DNA from: Chara braunii | Taxonomy: Eukaryota; Streptophyta; Charophyceae; Charales; Characeae | Assembly (NCBI GenBank): GCA_003427395.1 | Contig: BFEA01000201.1 | Location: forward strand, 986,923-1,050,922 | DNA: 64,000 nt | Reading direction: 5' to 3' | Shown: positions 35,972-45,285 of the stretch, piece after piece | How positions within the stretch are numbered: position 1 is the stretch's first letter | Layout: each line of letters starts with the position of its first letter | The notes under the pieces: model-generated | The model's input: the letters and a program-made list of their open reading frames with translations, nothing else | What the model was told of the DNA's origin: nothing | Databases searched by the model: none | Position numbers and translations under genes: made by a program

Positions 35972-36510
35972 GATATCACCTGTGAAGGTGACGATGGGGG
36001 TGGGGGAATCCCCCTAACACGGCTCAGACGGCCCATGCTGGCTATCTGAAGGGTCCGAGTCCTCGCAGCCATGTGGCGCAGACCCCCCCACCAAAATCAA
36101 GGCAGGCAGTGAATCTGAAGTAGAGCACGAGCTGGCCGAATATATACTCAAGATTCGAATTCAGGTCTGTGTTTCAGCAGTTATGGGTTGCTCACGTAGC
36201 TAGGGCCTGTTGGTCTCTGCACGTGACTCTTAGGGCTTGGCTGCACTACTCGTGTTCAACACGTTCAAAAACTGAACGCGGAACCCACGTTCAACGAACG
36301 CGCGGCAACACAACTCGGCTAGGTGCAGCAGCTCGGCCCCGTAGCGTTGTTCCTTACCGCTCCAACCCATGGGATGAACAAATCTCGAATGCATCTCCCG
36401 CTAGAACACAGTCGGGTGCATGGTACACCTACGTAAAATCAGAGCGCTTCCCGGGCGCAGCTCCTAGTATTGACCCCGGCTAAACCATTTGCCTATAGGT
36501 AGAACTAACG
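35972..36510. other. Unassigned, with tRNA-like fragment and GAACG-rich repeat
   Basis: A minus-strand tRNA-like fragment (36148-36205) has ACCCATAACTGCTGAAAC, then ACAGACCTGAATTCGAATC. Bases 36245-36310 are rich in CGTTCA and GAACG and resemble the reverse complement of 47275-47375. Confidence 0.45.
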
Positions 36511-37195
36511 CCGCCATCACGCTTGCACCGCCCGCAACCCCCAGAAATGAGCCCTGATTCGATCGATTTCGTCGAAAGTCGGGCGAGCTACCCATTTTCT
36601 CTTCGTTCATAGCCATCGGTTCAGCAGCCACGCGCACCCTTTACGTCACACTGCAAAAAAACTACCACTCTACTGCTAAGACCAGCCGTGCCATTAGATT
36701 CGTAGCTTCCCAAAACCCCCAAAACGAGACTTCCCTCGACCGATTTCATGATGGATCGGTCGATTCCCGTATTCCACCTCCTCTAGCCATATCTGCCTGT
36801 GAGCTCCTCCGCGCAGCCTATTCGCCTACTAACTCTAAACTTTCCAATTTTCTAACTAAACTAACTACAAAATTGGGATCGCAATCCCCGCAAACCTCTA
36901 ATTTGACTCCTCCCTTGCCCGTTTTCGCTAAGAAACGGGTGGGGTCGACACTTTCCATCCTTACTTCTTATTTCCTCCATAGCCTCGCGCCCCCCTTTTT
37001 TTCTCTCTCACCTCCTTATAAGCTAACTCTCTTCCTAATCTAACAGCATAACCAGATTCGCCCCACTGAAGAAGCCCGGACTAGCCTTCTTCAAGTTACC
37101 CGCCCGTTCCCTTCAAGGATCCGGCGGGTTTTACATCATTTACTCCCTCGCAGCTGCGCTTACCTTCTGCCATAGCCCGCTCTTTTCTCTCCGTA
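36511..37195. repeat. Array of four variable-stem hairpin modules, about 180 bp each
   Basis: Modules share a head like AACCCCCARAAA.GAG, a central hairpin and a (C/T)CATAGCC tail. Stems differ: a weak CGATTTC/GAAAGTCG (36560), CGACCGAT/ATCGGTCG (36738), CCCGTTT/AAACGGG (36918) and CCGCC/GGCGG (37101). Tails are at about 36610, 36784, 36978 and 37171. No coding frame spans them. Confidence 0.5.
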
Positions 37196-37518
37196 CGTAC
37201 CTGGCCCGACTCCTCGTCTCGATTCACTCCACTTTTCTTTTATTTCCTTTCCTCTCACCGCTGCGCCCTGCCTCTGGTTCGCTGCCTCTATGCCCTGTTG
37301 TCCCTTTTTTGGCCCAACTGCACTCTTCTGCGCCAACCTCCTCCCACTTTAGCACCTCGAACATCTCTTCCCGCAGCTTCCTGCTCTGCCTCCCCGCACT
37401 CACCTCGAGTTTGCAGCCGCCCGCCTTGCTTCATCTGCCACCTGCTGCGTCCGGCAGCGGCAATCTTGCAATAGCGGACAAGCTGTCCCACAGCTCGAGC
37501 TGCCCTAAGGGACATTTC
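37196..37518. other. Pyrimidine-rich unassigned sequence
   Basis: CT-rich DNA with short overlapping frames on both strands and no motif. Confidence 0.5.
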
Positions 37519-37840
37519 AGAGGGAACCGGCTATCAGCCGGTTAGAAAGCCTTTCGGGGGCAACTTGGCGCCTGCCTCCTGGAGGTATACCATTGGCGCC
37601 GAGCAGAGATCGCTAACGTTCGTAGGTCGAGGGGACTGGAGAAGAGGCACAGTGAACGACCCATCAAAGAAGTTTGATCCTGACGCTACCGGCTGACACA
37701 GTGACTGGCCCTTGGCCGGTATCACCCCCCCCCCCGTGCTGCAGCAGGTATCGCTCCTACTGGTGGGTGCAGCTCCCGCACGTTCCCTCGTTGGAGGCTT
37801 GAGCACGAGTGTGGCTGCCGTGGTTCCCCGTAATACTATA
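37519..37840 (-). repeat. Dispersed repeat R2, minus-strand copy
   Basis: On the minus strand this matches the plus-strand 59680-59960. A conceptual reading LKPPTRERAGAAPTSR then PVASGSNFFDG is shared with few changes (LKPPTREHAGAAPTSR and PVASGPSFFDG at the other copy). The element also carries a TACCGGC/GCCGGTA hairpin in both copies. A separate AACCGGCTATCAGCCGGTT hairpin lies at its end (37519-37537). Coding versus neutral similarity cannot be decided from two copies. Confidence 0.7.
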
Positions 37841-38360
37841 AAGGTGTAACTCCGGCGCAGTCATCAAAACAGCTTGTGACCGCACATCAGGCAATACCGC
37901 AAATACAACACACCCCCACGCGACTTGTCCACACCCGGAACGTAGGTCATATACAATCAACATCACCGACCTTTCTGCCTGAAGTGCAATTACAAACTCA
38001 GACCTTGACCACACTGTGGCTTTCTTTGCTACGGCGTGGTAGAGGACTTTTTCCAGCACCCCGAACACGCGGACCAGCCAGACCAGGCGCGCACTCAAAG
38101 TCCTCGCCTGGCATGGCGGCCTCTAGATCCGACGCCACGCCTAGGTCAACGAATACCGGCATAAAATACAGCAGTACAATAATAAAAATATTTAAAAAAC
38201 TATTAATCGTCAGATCATGACGAACGAGGTGACAAATAGAAAGCGCTAGCACCGTTCTGACGACGCAGATGGTAAAAACCAAAAGGGATAGCTCCATAGG
38301 GCCCTTAGCTAATCTATCCCTTCACGCTACTCTATTACTCCCGCGTCGTCGCCGCTCGAT

Positions 38361-38423
38361 CTCGATCCCTGAATCTCTTCAATGAAAGTTCAACACCGTA
38401 ACCAATAGTACTAGCCTAAGCCC
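38361..38423 (-). repeat. tRNA-Glu-like fragment, minus strand
   Basis: On the minus strand: TAGTACTATTGGTTACGG, then TTGAACTTTCATTGAAGAG and ATTCAGGGATCGAGA. The last two parts match CTGACTTTCACCCTGCAG and ATTCAGGGATCGAGC of the element at 16777. A long acceptor-type stem is not evident here. Confidence 0.5.
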
Positions 38424-38499
38424 CAAGGCCGGGTTTGGCTCTGACGAACGACTAAGTAATCAGATGCCGCCCGACACACGGGCCTACTAAAAATACTTC

Positions 38500-38825
38500 A
38501 AGCCCCCTCGTTGTCGATGTCATCTCCGTACGTACACATAGGTCACAGACGAGCACATCAATCAACGAGACGTAATCTTTCTAGTCCTAGTTTAATCAGA
38601 AAAAAAAATCTGGTAGGCAACCACGCCGACTTTCACTGTCATCAATCAAAAATAAAAAGATCACGCGTGCCCACACACTCTCTACTCTAGTCAACCATCC
38701 AGTCCATCGTAAATCATAAACGCAGCCGCGCCTAGCGCGGAATACTTAAACTTTAAACCAAACTTATTTTTTGTCGCTTGCAAAAAAAACAGGGCGGATA
38801 CCCTTGTAAGGGTATTCACACCGAC
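38500..38825. repeat. Dispersed repeat R1, third copy
   Basis: It matches 241-450 and then 451-560: GTTGTCGATGYC, CCTAGTTTAATCAGAAAA, ATCACGCG, ACTCTAGTCA, CGCGGWATACTTAAACTT and GCGGATACCCTTGTAAGGGT. It ends ACACCGACA just before the telomere-like repeat. Confidence 0.8.
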
Positions 38826-38826
38826 A

Positions 38827-38990
38827 CCGCCCCTAACTGTCCCTAACTGCCCCTAAGTGTCCCTAACCGCCCCTAACTGTCCCTAACTATCCCTAACCGC
38901 CCCTAACCACCCCTAACATTTTTTTTTTTTTTAACTGCACGTAACCGCCCCTAGTTGTCCTTAACCGCCTCCAACTGTTCCCAACCCCCT
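38827..38990. repeat. Telomere-like 10-bp repeat (NNCCCTAACN)
   Basis: About nine consecutive 10-mers of the form GCCCCTAACT, GTCCCTAACT, GCCCCTAACC follow R1 to 38917. A T run and a few degenerate units (to about 38990) come next. Each holds CCCTAAC, similar to the plant telomeric CCCTAAA, but the period is 10 and not 7. Confidence 0.8.
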
Positions 38991-39157
38991 GGACGTCACA
39001 GGATTGACGTGGTAATTGTTATTATTATTAATATTATTATTTTATTTTATTGTTTTCGAGATGTGGCAGCTGCTGCAAGTACTGCCGCAACAGCAACAGT
39101 TTTGATGCTGCTATGGATGCATCTGGTGCGACAGCAGCCTATGCAACCTCTATAGCA

Positions 39158-39238
39158 NNNNNNNNNNNNNNNNNNNNNNNNNNNNNNNNNNNNNNNNNNN
39201 NNNNNNNNNNNNNNNNNNNNNNNNNNNNNNNNNNNNNN
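39158..39238. other. Assembly gap (81 N)
   Basis: Run of N ending directly at a sequencing-adapter junction. Confidence 1.
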
Positions 39239-39272
39239 CTCTTATACACATCTAGATGTGTATAAGAGACAG
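39239..39272. other. Nextera transposase adapter junction (artefact)
   Basis: CTCTTATACACATCT followed by AGATGTGTATAAGAGACAG is two mosaic ends joined head to head, the junction sequence of Nextera mate-pair libraries. It lacks only four bases at the gap side. This is library DNA left in the assembly, so the join between 39238 and 39273 should not be trusted. Confidence 0.97.
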
Positions 39273-39315
39273 CACATACACTCTCTCACACAAAAAAAAA
39301 AAAAAAAAAAAAAAA

Positions 39316-39417
39316 GACATTCGGTACATCCGTTAAAATTGGAATGATACAGGGAAGATTAGCATGGCCCCTGCGCAAGGATGACATGCATAAATCGAGA
39401 AATAGTCCAATTTTTTT
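39316..39417 (+). pseudogene. U6 snRNA copy, nearly full length
   Basis: The sequence runs from a CATTCGGTACATCCGTTAA start through AGCATGGCCCCTGCGCAAGG to CGAGAAATAGTCC and a T run that would end polymerase III transcription. The catalytic box reads ACAGGGA instead of ACAGAGA, and the terminal stem has changes, so I call it a pseudogene. Only 44 bases of trusted upstream sequence exist before the adapter artefact, so a USE or TATA promoter cannot be checked. Confidence 0.8.
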
Positions 39418-39689
39418 CCCGTTGTACCCCGCGCTCCCCACTTACAAAAAAAAAAAAAAAAAAAAAAAAACCATAAATATTACATTCATAGGGTTACACA
39501 CATTTGAAAATAGTGTGAAATTTTGAAAAACAAAAAGTAAAACAATGAAGAGATATAAAATTCACCCTTGCTAAAAACGTTTGCTTCATGGGAAAACGAG
39601 AAATTTGGAATATGAGAAAACCGTCACGCTTGCGCAAAAATACAAAGCCTACAAGGCTACAAGACTCAGATTGGGTATACCACGGTTAC

Positions 39690-39960
39690 CCGACGGAACC
39701 TCTACCCGTCCGTACCCACCCCTTATTTTTTTGGCCACCCATACCTGCCCATACCCGTCTATTTTTTTTTTCCTGCCCGCCCATACCCATATATATATTT
39801 TTTACCCCTACCCCTGCCTGCCCCTACCCACCCATGATCTCCAAAAAGGGCACCTGTGCCCGCCCTAACAACCACCACTTTTTTTTGTGCGTGCCCATAC
39901 CCAACTTTCCCTTCGGAAGGGGTACTCATACCCGGTCGTTACCTGGCGGTTACAGTTGGG
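39690..39960 (-). repeat. Degenerate CCCATACC minisatellite
   Basis: CCCATACC, CCCGCCC and CCCCTACCC variants mixed with T runs fill this stretch. The reverse complement, GGGTATGGGTGG, fills 54085-54420. In both places the minisatellite lies next to a truncated piece of the same LTR. Confidence 0.7.
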
Positions 39961-40065
39961 TGCGGCCGGGTACGAGCAACGGTTACCTGTTTGCACTCTC
40001 TGACGCACGTCCACATGACTGGCCCCCGCAGGGCCTATGATGAAGTCAACCCTTTTTTTCGGATA

Positions 40066-40846
40066 TGGATGTTGAGATTCCCTTCTACGTCACAGATCGC
40101 GAGAGTCTGAGGCATCAATGGTTCCGGGAATATTGGGAACGGGAGCGTGCCTATCAAGCCGCGCGACCCCGGTCTCGCCTCCCCGAGTTCCCCTTTTACA
40201 CAGGAACGGAGCGCGTACGTGAATGGGATATTGAACGGGCCTTAAACGGGATTCCCTTCCAACCCCGATTTCCCCACTCGCACGCACGACACGTCATCAC
40301 CGAACCAGGAATTGCCATCATCGAGACCAATTATCCTCCCCACCGCCTCGTAATCCCCTTTCACTGTGTAACAACGGTCCCTTGGTGCGCGATCGACCCC
40401 TACTGGCCACGGACCCCGTGCTCGGAGTGTCTGCAAGACCGTATTTACCTCGTGGCGGGATTAGTCCGTCGGTCCCGAACTGAGGCGGACCAGCGATCGC
40501 ACAATCTCCAACTAAGACCAGCCTCGTCAGACTCCGAAGTCTGCTATGAGTGACGCCAATGGCTAACCAGCCAGCGTGACACTCATAGTGTCCCGAAGGT
40601 CCATTAGATCCGAGACCGACCACGACGTCGATGCTCACACCAACGGTAGCCTTGTGTCCCGAAGCTCCAGCTACCAACGCAAATCGGGATTACCATCTTG
40701 CTCAGTTACCCTTGAACTGGACACAAGGAGATCCCAGTTCCGACCTGGGACTCCACTACAATTTCCTAAAATCCTTGGCACACCCCTCTTTCGCACTTCC
40801 GGACCCCCATCCCACTCCGATCAAGAAGTCGCGTTGGGCGTGAGGT
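40066..40846 (+). mobile_element. Truncated 5' LTR of Ty3-like element 2
   Basis: It matches the last third of the solo LTR at 31671-34050 in opposite orientation, from GAGATTCCCTTCTACGT to GGCGTGAGGT. The first 1.6 kb of the LTR are missing. A primer binding site follows at once. Confidence 0.85.
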
Positions 40847-40859
40847 TGGTATCGGAGCC
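40847..40859 (+). other. Primer binding site, tRNA-iMet type, element 2
   Basis: TGGTATCGGAGCC, identical to the site at 13005. Reverse transcription of the element would be primed here by initiator tRNA-Met. Confidence 0.85.
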
Positions 40860-41153
40860 GACACGTGGCAAGCTCGTAGGACTGACAAGAAGGTAGCTAG
40901 CATTGAACAACCTGGCGAACAGGGGACGACCCAGACCACGGAACATGCCGCGACGCGATCCTATAGCAACTAGGAGTAAATCGGTCGCCCGTCAGGCGGT
41001 CAATGTGAATGCCAATCAACAAAACCCGAATTAGGCCAATCAGGCACCGGCTCCGCAAGCTCGGATGCCAGTGGCCCCGCCCGACCTCTACCTTTTCAAT
41101 CCCGCGCATAATCTTGCGGGGCATGGCTGGCCACACTCCGCGCGCAACAGAAC

Positions 41154-42162
41154 GACAACGACGAGGCTCGGATTAACATTCCCGCTAGATTAGAAGGGGA
41201 TGCGCACCACTGGTTCAACACTTACGTTTGGGTATACCACCCGACTTTCGAGCAGGATTTTCTAAATCGTTATGATTATATACATCCGGAACAGGCTCTC
41301 TTCATGATCAAGGACCGAGTTCAAAAACCACTCGAATCCGTTGCCGAATATCGTAACCGATTCTATAGGATGTTCGTCAGAACTGAGCGAGGAGAGCAAG
41401 TGGGGAGGGATCTATTCATTAACGGACTTCGCAATAGGACTATGAGGGCGAAGCTGCGAAAGCAGTTTTCCCCGATTAACCATACACTGCAACAAATCAT
41501 GGCAGCCGCAGAGGAGATGGAACGGCGGTAGCTTCTTGGAAGGAGAGGAGTATCCCCGAGAGGGGGACTTGTCCGAACTAGCCAGAGCGAAGGCTGAGCT
41601 AGCCGCGCTTCAGAACAAATTCGAGAATATGGGATTCTTATCTGGGCCTGTTACCTATCTGGAGCAAATTGTACCTAAAAGGTCAACTCCAAGTACGATC
41701 ACAGGAATGCCTTTCCCTGTTATGGCTACTTTCGTCCCTCCTCCCCCTTCCGAAAGCCCAACCCGGAGAAATGAATCAAATGCGATATTGGAGTTAACCA
41801 GAACCTTAGTTGGCCTGATAAAGGAGAGCAAAAAGGAGCAGCGTGAGCACAACACGAGGATGGAATCGCTGATGAGATCTATGCGACCCATTACTGTCAA
41901 GGTCGCGCAGCTTCCGTCTGGAATCGCTGCCCCTCAACCCATGGGCGGAGCGGCGTCGAACTTGAACGTTTGTTACTGTAACACGTGTCACCAGCCGGGT
42001 CACATAGCCCGGGACTGCCCACACCGACCTGCGCAAGCTCGAATTGGGATTGCCCCATTGCCTGCCGCACCAGTGGCCAACGGCCCAGGAAGGGTAGGTA
42101 CGATGCTTGAAGAGAGAGAAAATGGTGGAAGCGTTGTAGCCCCTTCCGAGGAAGCGGAATAA
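41154..42162 (+). pseudogene. Gag of Ty3-like element 2, broken
   Basis: The first frame (about 41154-41531) has the Gag capsid pattern: LEGDAHHWFNTYV, QDFLNRYDYIHPE, SVAEYRNRFYRMF and LFINGLRNRTMRAKL. It ends in TAG at 41529, and the text continues in another frame (41536-42162). There a coiled-coil-like KAELAALQNKFE stretch and a CCHC zinc knuckle CNTCHQPGHIARDC (41977-42018) for RNA binding follow. One frameshift and one stop therefore break it. Element 1's gag relic at 14.2 kb has the same layout. Confidence 0.85.
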
Positions 42163-42279
42163 CTTATCCCGCTTTATCAATACGTCGCCTTGGGGTATTC
42201 GGGGTTGGGAATGATCGAAACCATCCGGACCGCAGATGAGTAGAGAGAAGTAGGGGAATGAAGACCGTCCTCGAGAGAG

Positions 42280-42924
42280 ATGGAGCCAGGCGGTCCTACC
42301 TTCGTCACTGGGGAGATCGATGTCCTGCTCATCGTCCAAGCCCTGGATCACCGGATTCCGTTGCCCAGTGGGCACTTGTTGTCCGTATCGGAACAAGCCA
42401 ATGAGCGCATGTTGCATTGCAAGGCAAATAGGAAACAGTTTGCACTTACGAAGTTAGCAACTCAGAAAGGGAAGACCCCCGCTCTTGAAGACAAGCCAAA
42501 CACCCCTAGCACTTTGGAGCCAATACGGCCAGAAGTAATGCAAAAAGATGATCATTTTCTACTGATCAAAGTTATTTCGTGGAAATCCGCAGAATGCGAT
42601 ATCGAGGTTTGGGGAAATCCGTATAATGTCGTCCTCCATTCGGGAGTTGCAGTGCTGGCTATCTCATTAAGGGTTGTAGAGCGGGCAGGGAGAAAGAAAA
42701 ATCTAATCACGTTAGCGGAAGATGATCATCTCGTCTCAGAGGACGAAGAGAAAATTAAAGCGATAGGGAGAATGACGAATGTCGCTTTTCGATTAGGAAA
42801 AGTTCACGCCTTGGGAGATGCCATAGTATTGGATGTGAACACCTACGATGTCCTTCTGGGACTGTCGGCCCTCACAGCATTGCGAGCTAACCTGGACTTC
42901 AAGAGGCGATCAATTATCCTATGA
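42280..42924 (+). pseudogene. Retropepsin-like protease region of element 2
   Basis: The open frame contains a VWGNPYNVVLHSG segment at the catalytic site and the late TYDVLLGLSALTALRANLDF segment typical of Ty3 proteases. The catalytic Asp of the D(S/T)G triad is replaced by His (CAT at 42637-42639, one base from GAT), so proteolysis would be lost. The long N-terminal part is probably spacer between Gag and protease. No stop interrupts these 645 bases. Confidence 0.75.
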
Positions 42925-43019
42925 AATACGGGTGGGTAGCCGTACGTCATCCCGATGCGATTAACTCTTCGAACCACGCTGACTCCAAAACCCTACCCCG
43001 AAATTAAAGATCCCTTCGG

Positions 43020-43600
43020 ATGATCACATGGGAGGAACCAATCCCCCGAAACGATCAGAAAGGAAAAGAACCTGAGCAGCCTAGCAGCTCCTTTGATAGT
43101 GACGATGATTTGAATCCCATAATCCATGATATGATGCACCGGTTAATCTACTATCCCATTCGGCAGAAGACGACGAAAACGTTCGTCCTTGCGGAAAAGA
43201 ACCTACAACGGACTCACACTCTAATCTTCAGGGAACCACTCGTACAAGTATCCCGGATGATTGATTCTATGGAACCCCCCCAGACCCTATACGAAGCTGT
43301 CACCCCACTTCTTTTGAGATATCGAGAGAAGAAGTCATTTTGCGACATCACGGGGCTACCTCGTTCCTTACTATCTCAAGGAAAGGAGGTGTGATTACTG
43401 CGCCCGGGGGCCGAAAGCGAAATTTTGGAAACCCCTGAGCACAGCGACCCTACGCCCTATGAGCTCGGAATCAAGATCGTCGAGAAACCCGTGTGTTGGC
43501 AGGACATCAGCGATGGTGTGAACCCGGAAGAACACGTGGCCATGTAGGAAGAAGGCGCTCAAATGGTCGCCACTATGTTCTCCTGACGGTCAGACAACTC
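43020..43600 (+). pseudogene. Linker between protease and reverse transcriptase, element 2
   Basis: A 124-codon frame (43020-43394) with acidic SSFDSDDD and a LIYYPIRQ segment is followed by about 200 bases with stops. It has no known domain. It is probably pol linker sequence. Confidence 0.5.
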
Positions 43601-43619
43601 CTTTATTTCGGCTCCCCCT

Positions 43620-44552
43620 GTGGAGAATAGCAAGAGAGTAAACACGGAACACGTGGCGGTTACCCTACACGGGCAGCCATACGAATTGCATGTACTGCAG
43701 TACGTACCGAATGAGATCCATGGATTGATTGCGGATACTTTGACCGAATATCAAGGGGCGATTAGTGTCACAGATACGGACATCGGATTGTCTCTAGTCA
43801 TTCAACATGAAATTCAGACCGGAACGCACCCGCCAATCCACTGCAAACCATACCGATATTCTCTCGCGGAACGAAAAATAGCACTACAAAAAATCAGAGA
43901 ATTTGAGGCTAACGGGTGGATTGAACCAGCGACCGGACCATGGTCATTCCCTGTGGTTTAAGTTCCGAAAAAAAATGGGTCGATTCGCATTTGCATTGAC
44001 TGTAGGAAATTGAATGAGATCACGATTAAAGATGTGTACCCCCTTCCCCGGATTGATGATCTATTCGATGCAATTGGGTGTGCGAATTATTTCAGCAAGT
44101 TTGATATTCGTCACGGATTTCACCACATTCTGGTCAAGGAAGAGGATCGGCCGAAGAAGGCCTTTGTGCTATTCGAAGGCACCTGGCAGTGGGTTCGTTG
44201 TCCAATGGGAATTTGTAATGCACCAGCAACTTTCCAGGGAGCGATGAACGTCAGGTTTCAAAATTTCATCAACAAGACCAAGCTGACTCAAGGTATAATC
44301 AACCTTTGCGTCATTGTCTATATGGATGACATCTTGGCCTATTCGAAATCATTCCACGAGCATGCACAACATATCGAGTGGACGATCGGGGCGCTGCAAG
44401 ATGCAGGCTTCAAGATCGCGCTGGAGAAGAGTGAGATTTTTCTTTCGGAGATTTCGTTCCTATGGTACGTGGTGACCCAGGGTGGGTTGCAACCGGATTC
44501 GAGGAAGGCCGCGGCCGTTCGAGAGGCACCCACACCAACAACGCTGACTTAA
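43620..44552 (+). pseudogene. Reverse transcriptase of element 2
   Basis: Fingers (HPPIHCKPYRYSLAER), the KFDIRHGFHHI palm motif with its catalytic Asp, RCPMGICNAPATFQ and the catalytic YMDD (44319-44330) are all present in one frame. An in-frame TAA at 43959, one base from TTA, interrupts it just before VPKKNGSIRICIDCRKLNE. A second TAA at 44550 (probably from CAA) ends the frame before the thumb. Both are point changes, so the copy is young enough to be read clearly. It would copy element RNA into DNA. Confidence 0.9.
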
Positions 44553-45219
44553 GTCCGGGCCTTTTTGGGCCTCGTACTATCGTCCATTTATCAGGGGATT
44601 TGCGGTCATCGCACGACCCCTAACGAATCTTCTACGAAAGGACCAGCCACTGAATTAGGACGCGGAGTGCGAACGGACCTTTGTCATTCTAAAGGAGGCT
44701 TTGACCACAACGCCTATTTTGATCCGGCCTAACCTGGAGAAACAGTTCATATTCATTACCGATTGGCAGCCTGAAGCAGTCTCTGCTATTTTGGCCCAGA
44801 AGGGGAACGACGGTCGTGAACACGTCATTGAGTACGCTTCACTAAGAGTACCGAACGAGAGAAGGAACGATTCGGCACCTCAGGGAGAGTGCTACGCAGT
44901 TGTTTGGGGGATTCAACACTTCCATCCGTATCTGTACGAACAGAAGTTCCTCCTTGCCACGGACCATGAGCCCCTGCTTGCCCTCAAGAGACTCGTTAAC
45001 TACACGGGTATGAACGGACGTTGGGTTGTGCAACTGCAAGAGTATGATTTCGACATCGTCCACAGGAAGACTGAGAAGCACGGTAACGCCGACGGATTGA
45101 CGCGTTCGCACCGGCCGAACAAGGTGGCCAAGGGCGAAAATATTACATCGTGGAAGGAGCCGGAACCAACCAGCGAGCCCTTGTACGGACAGGTGGCCAT
45201 CCTCCCTCGAACGAAGTAA
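44553..45219 (+). pseudogene. RT thumb and RNase H of element 2
   Basis: After a frameshift, YRPFIRGFAVIARPL then RNase H motifs appear: FIFITDWQPEAVSAIL, LATDHEPLLALKR and RKTEKHGNADGLTR (44701-45219 open). A TAG lies near 44657 where TGG (Trp) is expected. RNase H would degrade RNA in the RNA-DNA hybrid. Confidence 0.85.
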
Positions 45220-45285
45220 TCAGGGGACACAATGGCAATGGGGCACTAAAATAATTTTGAAGGATGTCTCTCTGCCCTTTCGTCT

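Noticed and set aside
39316-39417. Functional U6 snRNA gene
   Set aside because: The ACAGAGA box is mutated to ACAGGGA and no promoter can be verified because of the adapter junction upstream.
40065-40677. 162-codon plus frame and 119-codon minus frame
   Set aside because: Both lie in the LTR of element 2; the matching sequence at 31.7-32.4 kb breaks the long frame.
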